A stretch of DNA of 8,675 bases from Methanosarcina sp. (GCA_017883485.1 JADGNM010000091.1:1-8675); one strand, 5' to 3'. Shown: positions 1 through 5,733, counted from the first letter of the stretch. Notes: generated from the sequence alone by a model not told the origin. Made by a program: numbers and translations.

Positions 1-136
1 ATATCAGTAAACTTTGATTTTGGTCCCCGTTTCCCCATGTACGAATATATATTAGACATATTATATAACATCAATCGAATACAAATTGACGACCTACAAA
101 ATTAGATAGGATGTATTAATGTTTTCTTATTTGGCA

Positions 137-160
137 TGAAAGTGCTTTCAAGTACTTTCA
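137..160. repeat. 24-bp near-perfect palindrome (hairpin)
   Basis: The left arm TGAAAGTGCTT (137-147) and right arm AAGTACTTTCA (150-160) are inverted repeats with one G·U-type mismatch and a 2-nt centre. The same bases also read as a 10-nt tandem repeat, AGTGCTTTCA followed by AGTACTTTCA. It could be a protein-binding site or a terminator for something left of the window. There is no gene nearby to decide. Confidence 0.45.
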
Positions 161-357
161 TTTATATGAAAATGTTATTCGAAGAATATCATGTGTGTTT
201 ATTCAAAAATACGATTGATTTAGAGACGATTTAAACTATTTTTAGAAACCACCTGTGATAAATACAAACAGCCACACATCAAAAATTCAATAGAACGGCT
301 GATAATAAACCAGTATATTGGCCTAGTTACAGCATCGCTGTCATATACTGCAAAGTA

Positions 358-385
358 ACTATGTTAGGAATAGGCATAACATAGT
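358..385. repeat. Hairpin with 9-bp perfect stem
   Basis: ACTATGTTA (358-366) and TAACATAGT (377-385) are perfect inverted repeats around a 10-nt loop. The surrounding bases also contain GTTAC/GTAAC arms, so a somewhat larger RNA fold is possible. No flanking gene explains it. Confidence 0.4.
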
Positions 386-474
386 AGTAAACTATCCTGA
401 GGTCAAGTCACGAAACGGATAAGCGTGCACTAAGATATGAAATCGATTGCAATTGGATTAATTTGTAGAACTTT

Positions 475-492
475 AACTATTTGTAAATAGTT
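475..492. repeat. Short perfect palindrome
   Basis: AACTATTT (475-482) is followed after 2 nt by its reverse complement AAATAGTT (485-492). AT-rich palindromes of this size can arise by chance. It is listed only because it lies among other hairpins in a gene-free stretch. Confidence 0.3.
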
Positions 493-532
493 TCTTGGTT
501 TAGGGTAGAAAAATATGTCACATTAAAGTACA

Positions 533-724
533 CTCCATGCGTCATCGGTTAAGTGAGGAATCGTGATGAATTACATGGATTCTCATAAAGTTTTCAAAAG
601 TATTCATGATGCGAAATTGGAATATGATATCGTTATTAGTTTCAGTGCTCAAAACTTGGAACTAATTATTGCTTTGAAATCGAGACTTTAGGCTCGAAAA
701 TTCCTTAACCGATGACCAATGGAG
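533..724. mobile_element. 192-bp element with 21-bp terminal inverted repeats, MITE-like
   Basis: The left end reads CTCCAT, two bases, then GTCATCGGTTAAG (533-553). The reverse complement of the right end (704-724) reads CTCCAT, two different bases, then GTCATCGGTTAAG. That is 19 matches in 21. Inverted ends of this length 150 bp apart are unlikely by chance and suggest a small non-autonomous transposable element or the remnant of an insertion sequence. No target-site duplication is evident next to the ends, and no transposase is recognisable inside. The interior holds one short open frame (566-691). A large structured RNA is the main alternative. Confidence 0.45.
566..691 (+). CDS. Possible 41-residue small protein inside the inverted-repeat element
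   Basis: This ATG-started frame of 41 codons lies wholly between the two inverted repeats at 533-553 and 704-724. A weak Shine-Dalgarno-like GAGG (555-558) lies 7 nt upstream. The predicted product is mixed polar and hydrophobic (it begins MNYMDSHKVF) with no recognised domain, signal peptide or cysteine motif. Short open frames arise by chance in AT-rich DNA, so the only support is the spacing of the GAGG and the neat enclosure by the repeats. It may be nothing. Confidence 0.15.
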   Translation: MNYMDSHKVFKSIHDAKLEYDIVISFSAQNLELIIALKSRL

Positions 725-1015
725 CAATATCCAGTTTCATCTGGTTATCCTGAATAGCCATATCCTGATTCCTCTTTTAGTGCCTTCAATTGATGTAATA
801 GTCCATTTTGCTATAAGATTAATTCCTTGAAAGCTTTTAGTAAACTATATGTCTACTAAAAATCACTATGCTCAGAAAAAAAATTCTCTACTCTTCTTTT
901 GTATTTCAGGAGAAGTTTTACAGTTGAAGTAATCAAATAAATGAGTATGTTTTAATGTATAACCTGTGATTAACGAACAAACTGACCACCATGCATTATC
1001 CGATTTTTGATAGGC

Positions 1016-1699
1016 CTAAAGGACGTACCAGTCCGTATCATCGACCGATAGATCTTCCCTGAGGCCAATTTTCCTTCTGGGAAGCTTGAGAGCGTCGGTA
1101 ATCGCATCGGAAAGGTCTTGAAGGTATTCTTTAGTGGATAGACTATTATAGATGAATCGTTTCTCGGGCTGGATCATGCTCTGAATTGTGGATTCCCTGG
1201 GGACTATGTCCACTTTTATATCGACCATTTCTACGGCTTTTTCCATTGCGGTCCGGAAATCCCCTATACAGTAAGCTATCCTGTGTTTGTAATTATTCCT
1301 GGTCTTCTCAAGATAAGCGGCAAGCCTTTCGCTTTCTATTTTTATGAAATCTCTTTTGATTTTTGTCACATTGCATTTTCCCATCATGAAACTATAATGC
1401 ATGAAAGGATACTGTGTGTCAAGTTCCCTGGGAGTAATCCCGCAGGTACCAAAGGTCACTATATGCACATCTTCAGGTTTTGCGGTCCCGAAAATTACCC
1501 GGTCGAATTTCTTGTGGGAAGGGCTCTCATGATAGGGTTTCTTTTTAGAGCAGGGGACGAATATGCAGAGCTCACGAAAGGGAGCTTCGTACTCGCTCAG
1601 GATCCATTCATTAGCTTTTATCATATCAGGGTGATAAATTATCCTATCAGTATCAAGAGATTCTTGAGAGCGTTCCTCTTCAGGAATAATGGGCTTCAT
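1016..1699 (-). CDS. Stand-alone DUF5591 / archaeosine synthase (ArcS) core-domain protein
   Basis: The product resembles the catalytic core of archaeosine synthase ArcS (TgtA2). That enzyme acts on preQ0 at position 15 of archaeal tRNA on the way to archaeosine. The diagnostic motif PC-x3-KPY-x2-S-x2-H is complete (PCSKKKPYHESPSH, about residues 49-62 from the ATG). A second typical stretch, GITPRELDTQYPFMHYSF, follows about 25 residues later. At 227 residues it is far shorter than full ArcS, and no PUA RNA-binding domain or Tgt-like barrel is visible, so it is either half of a split enzyme or a paralogue with another substrate. The ATG at 1699 is preferred. An in-frame TTG at 1708 would add three residues, and neither has a clear ribosome-binding site. 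The TATA-like box at 1729-1740 would put transcription start close to the start codon, suggesting a nearly leaderless mRNA. Function by family only. Confidence 0.85.
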   Translation of the reverse strand: MKPIIPEEERSQESLDTDRIIYHPDMIKANEWILSEYEAPFRELCIFVPCSKKKPYHESPSHKKFDRVIFGTAKPEDVHIVTFGTCGITPRELDTQYPFMHYSFMMGKCNVTKIKRDFIKIESERLAAYLEKTRNNYKHRIAYCIGDFRTAMEKAVEMVDIKVDIVPRESTIQSMIQPEKRFIYNSLSTKEYLQDLSDAITDALKLPRRKIGLREDLSVDDTDWYVL

Positions 1700-1728
1700 A
1701 AACTTCAAAGCAATTGAGTCTGGAGATC

Positions 1729-1740
1729 ATATATAAAATT
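1729..1740 (-). promoter_or_regulatory. TATA-box-like promoter of the DUF5591 gene
   Basis: Read on the minus strand this is AATTTTATATAT, a good fit to the archaeal TATA box. Its centre is about 26 nt upstream of position 1708, so the transcript would begin within a few bases of the candidate start codons (1708 TTG, 1699 ATG). This agrees with the absence of a Shine-Dalgarno sequence. Confidence 0.5.
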
Positions 1741-1790
1741 AACTTCCTTCCCAGAGAGTAATATAAATAATAGAAACAAGAATGATAATA

Positions 1791-1805
1791 AATTTTATTA
1801 TAAAG
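1791..1805 (+). promoter_or_regulatory. Possible TATA region for the TrmB-like gene
   Basis: AATTTTATTATAAAG lies about 75-90 nt upstream of the start at 1879 and would give a leader of roughly 50 nt. It is divergent from the promoter at 1729-1740. The stretch is very AT-rich, so the exact box is uncertain. Confidence 0.3.
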
Positions 1806-1878
1806 TAGAGGTTAAAAAATTTCAGATAATAACAGAGTAAACGCAGATAATTAAACAAGTAGCCCGATTAGTGGTCTT

Positions 1879-2190
1879 ATGGCGAATTCCATTCACGAGA
1901 TGATCAGATCAAACTTCAGATGCGAAGACATGGTAAAATATGTACTCGGTTTGAAATCTCTTGACATCGAAACATACAAAGTCCTGCTCTCTAACGGGCC
2001 AATGACGGCCGAAAAATCAGGAGAAACTCTTAACAGGGAAAGGAGCACCGCATACCGTTCTTTACAGAACCTTCTAACAAGTGGAATCGTTTATCGGGAA
2101 GTAAGGTCCATCGAGAGCGGAGGATACTACTATGAATATGTAGCCCATCGAACTCCAGGAAATGAAGAAGATGGTAAAGAAGACTGTTGA
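1879..2190 (+). CDS. Small TrmB-like winged-helix regulator with a frameshifted 3' end
   Basis: The product is a DNA-binding protein of the TrmB-like helix-turn-helix type. After a short N-terminus, residues about 25-85 form the winged helix: a helix around LDIETYKVLLSNGPMTAEK, a recognition-helix region NRERSTAYRSLQNLLTSG, and a wing ending in GGYYYEYVA. It has no sugar-binding C-terminal domain, as in other small single-domain members. The frame then runs through 14 atypical residues and stops. One base further on, a different frame encodes a charged helical tail that fits the family much better (2147-2236). An extra C in the CCC run at 2144-2146 explains this, and removing it gives a 118-residue protein. 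The DNA-binding part is intact, so the truncated product may still bind DNA. The gene converges on the aminotransferase gene. Target unknown. Confidence 0.75.
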   Translation: MANSIHEMIRSNFRCEDMVKYVLGLKSLDIETYKVLLSNGPMTAEKSGETLNRERSTAYRSLQNLLTSGIVYREVRSIESGGYYYEYVAHRTPGNEEDGKEDC

Positions 2191-2236
2191 TGAATGGTAC
2201 AACCGGATGAACGAGCTAATCGAAAAAATCGGCTGA
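2147..2236 (+). pseudogene. Out-of-frame C-terminal tail of the TrmB-like regulator
   Basis: In the +1 frame relative to the upstream gene, these 29 codons encode a charged helix (IELQEMKKMVKKTVDEWYNR, then MNELIEKIG) ending in TGA. The pattern KKxVKxTVDEWYNxMxELIEK is what small HTH regulators of this type usually carry after the wing, so this is the original 3' end of the gene at 1879. The frames join at the CCC run 2144-2146. A single-base insertion, a sequencing error at the homopolymer, or less likely programmed frameshifting would each explain it. Confidence 0.7.
2223..2228 (-). terminator. Oligo-U stretch after the aminotransferase gene
   Basis: On the minus strand this is TTTTTT, 11 nt past the aminotransferase stop codon. 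Archaeal RNA polymerase commonly terminates at short U runs without a hairpin. It lies within the displaced 3' tail of the convergent TrmB-like gene. Confidence 0.3.
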
Positions 2237-2238
2237 AT

Positions 2239-3420
2239 TCACTGTTTTAATCCGTCTACGAAATCTCCCATCCTATCTATTGCTTTTTTAAGGTCATCCA
2301 TGGACGCTGCATATGCACATCGAAGGAAACCTTCACCTGCTTCTCCAAAGACGTCTCCAGGGATTGTGACAACCTTTTTTTCGTCCAGCAGACGCTCTGC
2401 AAACTCGGAAGAAGAAAGTCTGGTACCCCCTATGTAGGGAAAGGCGTAGAAAGCGCCTTTGGGATTACAGCATTCAAGCCCTATATTATTGAAACCCCTT
2501 ACGGTAAAGTGCCTGCGCCTATCATATTCCCGAACCATTCGCTCCATTTCTACTTTGCCGTTGCGAAGGGCTTCAATGGCTCCTACCTGAGCAGTTATGG
2601 GAGCGCAGAGCATGCAGTACTGGTGAATCATCATCATCGAATGTATAATCTCGGAGGGGCCCATAGCAAAACCCAGCCTGAGTCCTGTCATTGCGTAAGC
2701 CTTGGAAAAACCGTTCAGCATGACAGTCCTGTCCTTCATGCCCTCAAGAGAAGATACCGGGACATGATTGCCTCCATAGGTCAGGCACTCGTAAACCTCG
2801 TCCGAGATAACGAAAAGGTCATTCTCCACGACAAGGTCGGCAACATCCTCGAGCTCATCCTTTGTCATAATTGCTCCTGTAGGATTGTTGGGGAAGTTGA
2901 GAATTATTGCCTTGGTTTTATTCGTGATTGCAGGTTTGAGAGCCTCTGCAGTCAGGCTAAAGTCGTCATCCCTGTAAGTGGGAACGATAACAGGCTTGCC
3001 TCCTGCCATGATAACCGACGGGACATATGCCACATAAGAGGGCTGGACCACAATAACCTCATCGCCCGGGTTTATCACTGCCCTGAATGCTATATCCAGG
3101 GCTTCGCTTACACCTGTCGTGATCAGTATCTCAGATTCGGGATCATAGTCCAGGCCATAGCGCCTATAATAGGTCCTGGTAAGCTCGTCTCTGAGTTCAG
3201 GAAGTCCGTAGTTTGAGGTATATGAAGTCTGCCCTTTTTCCAGAGAATGAATGCACATTTCACGGATGTGCCAGGGTGTAATGAAATCAGGCTCTCCTAC
3301 TCCAAGGGAGATTACATCTTCAAGTCCGGAAACCAGGTCAAAAAAACGACGTATTCCTGAAGGCGGGATATTCTTCACTGTTTCGGCAATAAATTTTGAA
3401 GGATCGCATGGAGGTCTCAA
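2239..3420 (-). CDS. Class I/II pyridoxal-phosphate aminotransferase (aspartate/aromatic type)
   Basis: This 393-residue protein is a full-length cytoplasmic fold-type I aminotransferase, which moves amino groups between an amino acid and a 2-oxo acid. Visible landmarks are the N-terminal GVGEPDF loop (about 41-47), NFPNNPTG (175-182), SDEVYE (206-211; Asp207 pairs with the PLP ring nitrogen and Tyr210 with its hydroxyl), GFSKAYAMTGLRLG (237-250; Lys240 forms the PLP Schiff base) and Arg367 in FLRCAY for the substrate carboxylate. The start is TTG (3418-3420), supported by GGGGTG 5 nt upstream. The Lrp/AsnC regulator lies 72 bp upstream on the same strand, so the two are probably co-transcribed and the regulator may sense the enzyme's substrate or product. 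Sequence alone does not separate aspartate, aromatic, alanine or other specificity. Confidence 0.93.
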   Translation of the reverse strand: MRPPCDPSKFIAETVKNIPPSGIRRFFDLVSGLEDVISLGVGEPDFITPWHIREMCIHSLEKGQTSYTSNYGLPELRDELTRTYYRRYGLDYDPESEILITTGVSEALDIAFRAVINPGDEVIVVQPSYVAYVPSVIMAGGKPVIVPTYRDDDFSLTAEALKPAITNKTKAIILNFPNNPTGAIMTKDELEDVADLVVENDLFVISDEVYECLTYGGNHVPVSSLEGMKDRTVMLNGFSKAYAMTGLRLGFAMGPSEIIHSMMMIHQYCMLCAPITAQVGAIEALRNGKVEMERMVREYDRRRHFTVRGFNNIGLECCNPKGAFYAFPYIGGTRLSSSEFAERLLDEKKVVTIPGDVFGEAGEGFLRCAYAASMDDLKKAIDRMGDFVDGLKQ

Positions 3421-3425
3421 GAAAA

Positions 3426-3431
3426 CACCCC
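3426..3431 (-). promoter_or_regulatory. Shine-Dalgarno site supporting the TTG start of the aminotransferase
   Basis: On the minus strand this is GGGGTG, a near match to the GGAGGTG complement of the 16S rRNA tail, spaced 5 nt from the TTG at 3420. It decides in favour of the TTG over any later in-frame start. Confidence 0.6.
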
Positions 3432-3492
3432 TATAAGAATCAATAGCAGATAAAGTGTAAAACTCAGGGATCAGGCTTTAGACAATGTCATG

Positions 3493-3984
3493 TTAAAACG
3501 ACACTGGCAGCCTTTTGATCACCTCAGGTTCGTGGAGAATGACCCCATCTTCCTTATAAGTTTTCAGTACAAAGTGGGTTGACGTGCTCTTTACCTGATC
3601 AAGGGTTGCAATTTTCTCTGCCACGAAAAAAGCCACATCCTTCATCGACTTTCCGCGGACTGTGAGGGATAAGTCATAGTCCCCGGATAAGAGCCTGACA
3701 GACCTGACTTCTGGGAACTTATAAATCCTTTCTGCGATAGCCTGGTAGCCCAGGTTGCGCTCGAGACTAACTTTCAGCTCAATCACAGCATATACATAGT
3801 TCTCCCCAACCAGGTCCCAATCAACGATCGTCTTATAGTGCCGGATAACGCCTGTTTCTTCAAGTTTTGCGATCGTCTGGGAAACTTCTTGTGCAGCCAT
3901 ATTTGTAAGGGCTGAAATTTCTTCCGGACTTGCTCGAGCGTCATTTTCAAGTATTTCCAGTATATGTCGAATTTGTTCGTCCAT
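3493..3984 (-). CDS. Lrp/AsnC-family transcriptional regulator
   Basis: The 163-residue product has the two parts of an Lrp/AsnC (feast/famine) regulator. The N-terminal helix-turn-helix covers about residues 4-50 (ILEILENDARASPEEISALT, with recognition helix QEVSQTIAKLEETGVI). The C-terminal RAM effector and oligomerisation domain covers about 63-145 and contains the family signature LLSGDYDLSLTV. A longer open frame reaches 4062, but the ATG at 3984 is chosen because GGTGATC, a perfect complement to the 16S tail, lies just upstream (3988-3994) and the family normally begins here. Using it also removes an overlap with rps8e. Such proteins bind DNA as dimers or octamers and respond to amino acids. 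The aminotransferase gene downstream is the likely target, together with autoregulation. The ligand cannot be read from the sequence. Confidence 0.9.
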   Translation of the reverse strand: MDEQIRHILEILENDARASPEEISALTNMAAQEVSQTIAKLEETGVIRHYKTIVDWDLVGENYVYAVIELKVSLERNLGYQAIAERIYKFPEVRSVRLLSGDYDLSLTVRGKSMKDVAFFVAEKIATLDQVKSTSTHFVLKTYKEDGVILHEPEVIKRLPVSF

Positions 3985-4046
3985 TGTGATCACCGGCACG
4001 AAAGTAAAGAAGTTTCGAAGAGAATCCCTGCCTCCGAGGTTATGTT

Positions 4047-4059
4047 CTATTATATTATT
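4047..4059 (-). promoter_or_regulatory. TATA-like promoter for the lrp-aminotransferase pair
   Basis: On the minus strand this is AATAATATAATAG, overlapping the stop codon of rps8e. Transcription would start near 4025, giving a leader of about 40 nt before the Lrp start at 3984. A 9-bp palindrome CCTCCGAGG (4031-4039) lies between box and start. Read-through from rps8e remains possible. Confidence 0.35.
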
Positions 4060-4432
4060 CAATTAATACAGCGTTTACAACTCCGTCCTGCCCTGGTCTG
4101 CTTGTAACTTTCGCAGTTCCGATAGCAGTTCTTATGACTGAGCCTTTTGTCAAAATATTACGCCTGACATAGTGCTTGTTTGCATCGTTGCCCATAACTG
4201 TCTCAATGGTGGTAGATACGGTCTTTCCGTTTTTGGGATTGGTTACGTTTGCAATGTTGCACTGGAGAAGCTTTACTTTTCTGTTGCCTCCCATTGTTTG
4301 GACGTTTTTCCTTTTTATTTCACTTATACGGGTCTCCGCAGACTCGCGGCCCATTTCGAACTTGCGTTTCCCGCGGGCAGCAATAACTTTCCCGCCGGTC
4401 ACTTTTCTTTTGGAGTTACCTTGCCATCTCAT
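4055..4432 (-). CDS. rps8e: 30S ribosomal protein S8e
   Basis: The 125-residue, strongly basic protein is the archaeal form of ribosomal protein S8e, a small-subunit protein found in archaea and eukaryotes but not bacteria. The N-terminus [15 protein letters not shown] is the typical family opening. The middle ([18 protein letters not shown]) and the end ([20 protein letters not shown]) also match the archaeal family in kind and length. The ATG at 4432 is supported by GAGGT (4439-4443), 6 nt upstream. It is the first gene of a minus-strand run with the Lrp regulator and the aminotransferase. The Lrp gene starts 70 bp after its stop and appears to have its own TATA-like box, so co-transcription is uncertain. 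The upstream region contains several short repeats described separately. Confidence 0.96.
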   Translation of the reverse strand: MRWQGNSKRKVTGGKVIAARGKRKFEMGRESAETRISEIKRKNVQTMGGNRKVKLLQCNIANVTNPKNGKTVSTTIETVMGNDANKHYVRRNILTKGSVIRTAIGTAKVTSRPGQDGVVNAVLIE

Positions 4433-4500
4433 TTTAAAACCTCAAGTATATGAAACCATAATCATAATTTAGAATGATAATTGTATTCCCTATTGTGATA

Positions 4501-4533
4501 TCCCTGCAATCCTGATTTCCCTGTATTCCTGAT
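4501..4533. repeat. Two 16-bp direct repeats upstream of rps8e
   Basis: TCCCTGCAATCCTGAT (4501-4516) is followed at a 17-bp period by TCCCTGTATTCCTGAT (4518-4533), 14 of 16 identical. On the rps8e strand each unit reads ATCAGGAxxxCAGGGA. They lie 70-100 bp upstream of the rps8e start, in either the 5' leader or the promoter. They are candidates for a regulator or RNA-binding site. No known site is recognised. Confidence 0.5.
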
Positions 4534-4558
4534 AATCCGATATAATAATCTTATCAGG
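4528..4558. repeat. Inverted repeat upstream of rps8e
   Basis: CCTGATAA (4528-4535) and TTATCAGG (4551-4558) are perfect inverted repeats 15 nt apart. The left arm overlaps the second direct repeat at 4518-4533, and between the arms lies a TATA-like TATAATAA (4541-4548). If transcribed, the RNA could form a hairpin in the rps8e leader. If not, it is a candidate operator around a promoter. Confidence 0.4.
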
Positions 4559-4582
4559 GCAAAATCATACTTAAAAGTAACC

Positions 4583-4618
4583 GAATTGCTCTAATTAGTA
4601 ATTGAATTGCTCTGATTA
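4583..4618. repeat. 15-bp direct repeats two helical turns apart
   Basis: GAATTGCTCTAATTA (4583-4597) recurs as GAATTGCTCTGATTA (4604-4618), 14 of 15 identical, with a 21-bp period. Sites two helical turns apart lie on the same DNA face, which is usual for paired regulator sites. The second copy touches the TATA-like TTATATATAC at 4616-4625. Confidence 0.45.
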
Positions 4619-4637
4619 TATATACTGTTATTAACAG
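4616..4637. promoter_or_regulatory. TATA box with adjacent 13-bp palindrome (candidate operator)
   Basis: TTATATATAC (4616-4625) is a good TATA box in either direction. It abuts the perfect palindrome CTGTTATTAACAG (4625-4637). The box could drive leftward transcription toward rps8e (leader about 160 nt) or rightward transcription toward the small frame at 4663. A palindrome at this position would let a dimeric regulator block or recruit the polymerase. No regulator can be assigned. Confidence 0.4.
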
Positions 4638-4662
4638 GAGTACTTAATTAGCATTATTTGCT

Positions 4663-4758
4663 ATGGACTATTCAATACAAATAGAATCGTATAAGAACTT
4701 TACGATCAAACAGTCAGAAGAGTCTAAATTTAGTACTTACCTGAGTCGGCACCCGTAG
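4663..4758 (+). CDS. Possible 31-residue small protein
   Basis: This ATG-started frame encodes 31 mostly polar residues (start MDYSIQIESYKNF) with no known motif. The TATA box at 4616-4625 would place transcription start about 15-20 nt before the ATG. No Shine-Dalgarno sequence lies at a useful distance, because GGAG at 4637-4640 is too far upstream. Only the promoter spacing supports it, and chance is the default explanation. Confidence 0.15.
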   Translation: MDYSIQIESYKNFTIKQSEESKFSTYLSRHP

Positions 4759-4858
4759 AACCTGCATCTGTGAAAGAGGCCTTGAGAGGATTATAGGTAT
4801 AAGTATAAATCCGAAAAGATTCACAAAACGCAGGCGTTGAGATAAAATTATATTTAAA

Positions 4859-4867
4859 TTTATATAA
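4859..4867 (+). promoter_or_regulatory. TATA box of the four-cysteine protein gene
   Basis: TTTATATAA matches the archaeal TATA consensus and lies in the AT-rich stretch 4845-4875. It predicts transcription start near 4889 and a leader of about 40 nt, which would include the ribosome-binding site GGGGGA at 4915-4920. Confidence 0.5.
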
Positions 4868-4928
4868 AATTAAATGAATAGCTTTTTCATCATATGAAAA
4901 CACAAAAAGTACCTGGGGGAAAAAAATA

Positions 4929-5255
4929 ATGGTTACGGAAATCTCATTGAATACCATATGCGGACATGCTACAAAAGTTACTGCCACAAAGGAAGGAAAG
5001 AGCACTCACATACATATCGACACTGATTGTGAGAAACTCAAGAAATGGGGAACAGATTTTGACATGGAAACGAAAGACTTGATGGAGGGACCAGAAACCG
5101 TATTTGCCCAAAAGACGGAAAAAGCACCTCTAACACCTACCTGTTTCGTCCCGGCAACAGTCATGAACGCCTGCTGGCTCGAAAACGGCATGATCTCAAA
5201 AAGACTTGCAAGTGATAAGGGAAAAATCGAGATTATATTTGACAAATTGGAGTGA
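4929..5255 (+). CDS. Conserved small protein of unknown function with four cysteines (probably DUF6951)
   Basis: The 108-residue product has no signal peptide or membrane segment and should be cytoplasmic. It resembles a family of unknown function seen in methanogens and some anaerobic bacteria, most likely DUF6951. This assignment is from memory of the pattern, not from a search. Notable are the N-terminal CGH (Cys11), Cys34 in DTDCEKLKKW, and the conserved-looking TPTCFVPATVMNACWLENGM with Cys72 and Cys82. Four spaced cysteines would suit metal binding or a redox role, but no classical zinc or iron-sulfur motif is present. The ATG is supported by GGGGGA 8 nt upstream and a TATA box at 4859-4867. 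It stands alone and converges on the ArsR-like gene. Function unknown. Confidence 0.85.
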   Translation: MVTEISLNTICGHATKVTATKEGKSTHIHIDTDCEKLKKWGTDFDMETKDLMEGPETVFAQKTEKAPLTPTCFVPATVMNACWLENGMISKRLASDKGKIEIIFDKLE

Positions 5256-5260
5256 ACTTT

Positions 5261-5286
5261 ATCCACAAATCATATCCACAAATCAC
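5261..5286. repeat. 13-bp tandem duplication between convergent genes
   Basis: ATCCACAAATCAT (5261-5273) is followed directly by ATCCACAAATCAC (5274-5286), 12 of 13 identical. It lies just past the stop of the four-cysteine gene. It is probably a slippage duplication. Nothing suggests a function. Confidence 0.5.
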
Positions 5287-5365
5287 TCATTCTTTGCCAG
5301 GAATTAACTATAATGAAGATTTTTTTCAAAGAATTAAAGTATTGAAATCGGGAATTTATCTACGT

Positions 5366-5704
5366 TTACTTTTTCATTTCAACGTTTTCTACGTATCCTT
5401 CTCCCCTTGGGGTCAGGACGTAATACGTAATTCTCTCGATCTCCTTTTTTTCGATACAGAGGGTACTTTCGAGCATATTAAGGTTGTAACTTGCCTGGGA
5501 ATCTGTAAGCTTGAATTCTGCTTTGATTTCCTCTAAGGATTTCTCCTTCTCGGCAAGAGCTTTAACGATTTTTCTCCGTAAAGGGTTCTGGAGGGCATTA
5601 AGGACGGTTTTGTGGTCTTCGGTCATATCCTCTTTCATCTTGCCTTCCTGCTTCATTTTTGTAACCCATTCTTTTTTTCTTTTTGCGGCTTCCTCGGGCG
5701 TCAT
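5366..5704 (-). CDS. ArsR-like winged-helix transcriptional regulator
   Basis: The 112-residue product is a small winged-helix DNA-binding protein of the ArsR-like type. A lysine-rich N-terminal helix (about 1-30) precedes the winged helix: helix 1 LNALQNPLRRKIVKALAEKE (35-54), helix 2 SLEEIKAEFK, recognition helix LTDSQASYNLNMLESTL (66-82), and the wing IEKKEIERITYYVLTPRG (84-101). The metal-binding cysteine pair typical of true ArsR sensors is absent, with only one cysteine (Cys83), so metal sensing is not supported. The ATG at 5704 has no Shine-Dalgarno sequence. A BRE/TATA-like CCGAAAGCTTATTTA (5734-5748, minus strand) would start transcription near 5710, which suits a nearly leaderless mRNA. 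A hairpin at 5757-5812 lies just upstream and could be its operator. Target unknown. Confidence 0.85.
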   Translation of the reverse strand: MTPEEAAKRKKEWVTKMKQEGKMKEDMTEDHKTVLNALQNPLRRKIVKALAEKEKSLEEIKAEFKLTDSQASYNLNMLESTLCIEKKEIERITYYVLTPRGEGYVENVEMKK

Positions 5705-5733
5705 ATAGGATCATTAATATATTGGCTTGATTT

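Larger units (their letters stand above)
1..1015. other. AT-rich intergenic region without a recognised gene
   Basis: No reading frame in this stretch resembles a known protein on either strand. It is AT-rich and holds several perfect or near-perfect hairpins (137-160, 358-385, 475-492) and a longer inverted-repeat element at 533-724, listed separately. The stretch 731-744 also forms a tiny CCAG/CTGG hairpin. No tRNA-like fold with a T-arm was found. The region may hold decayed genes too diverged to recognise by eye. Confidence 0.6.

Noticed and set aside
301..400. Possible tRNA or structured RNA around the stem 358-385
   Set aside because: No acceptor stem, T-arm consensus or anticodon arm could be fitted, so only the hairpin is reported.
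1283..1717. Plus-strand open frame of 144 codons
   Set aside because: It is antisense to the DUF5591 gene, which carries the diagnostic ArcS motif. The antisense product has no recognisable domain.
2509..3216. Long plus-strand open frame of 235 codons
   Set aside because: It lies fully antisense to the aminotransferase, whose motifs are all intact. The frame's product has no family-like pattern and is a by-product of the codon use of the real gene.
3985..4062. 26-residue N-terminal extension of the Lrp regulator
   Set aside because: The internal ATG at 3984 has a perfect GGTGATC site and matches the usual family start. The extension would overlap rps8e and has no ribosome-binding site.
4172..4472. 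Two overlapping plus-strand frames with membrane-like sequences
   Set aside because: Both are antisense to rps8e. The hydrophobic look comes from the complement of lysine-rich codons.
4730..5266. Minus-strand open frames over the four-cysteine gene
   Set aside because: The plus-strand gene has a TATA box, a good ribosome-binding site and a family-like product. The minus frames have none of these.
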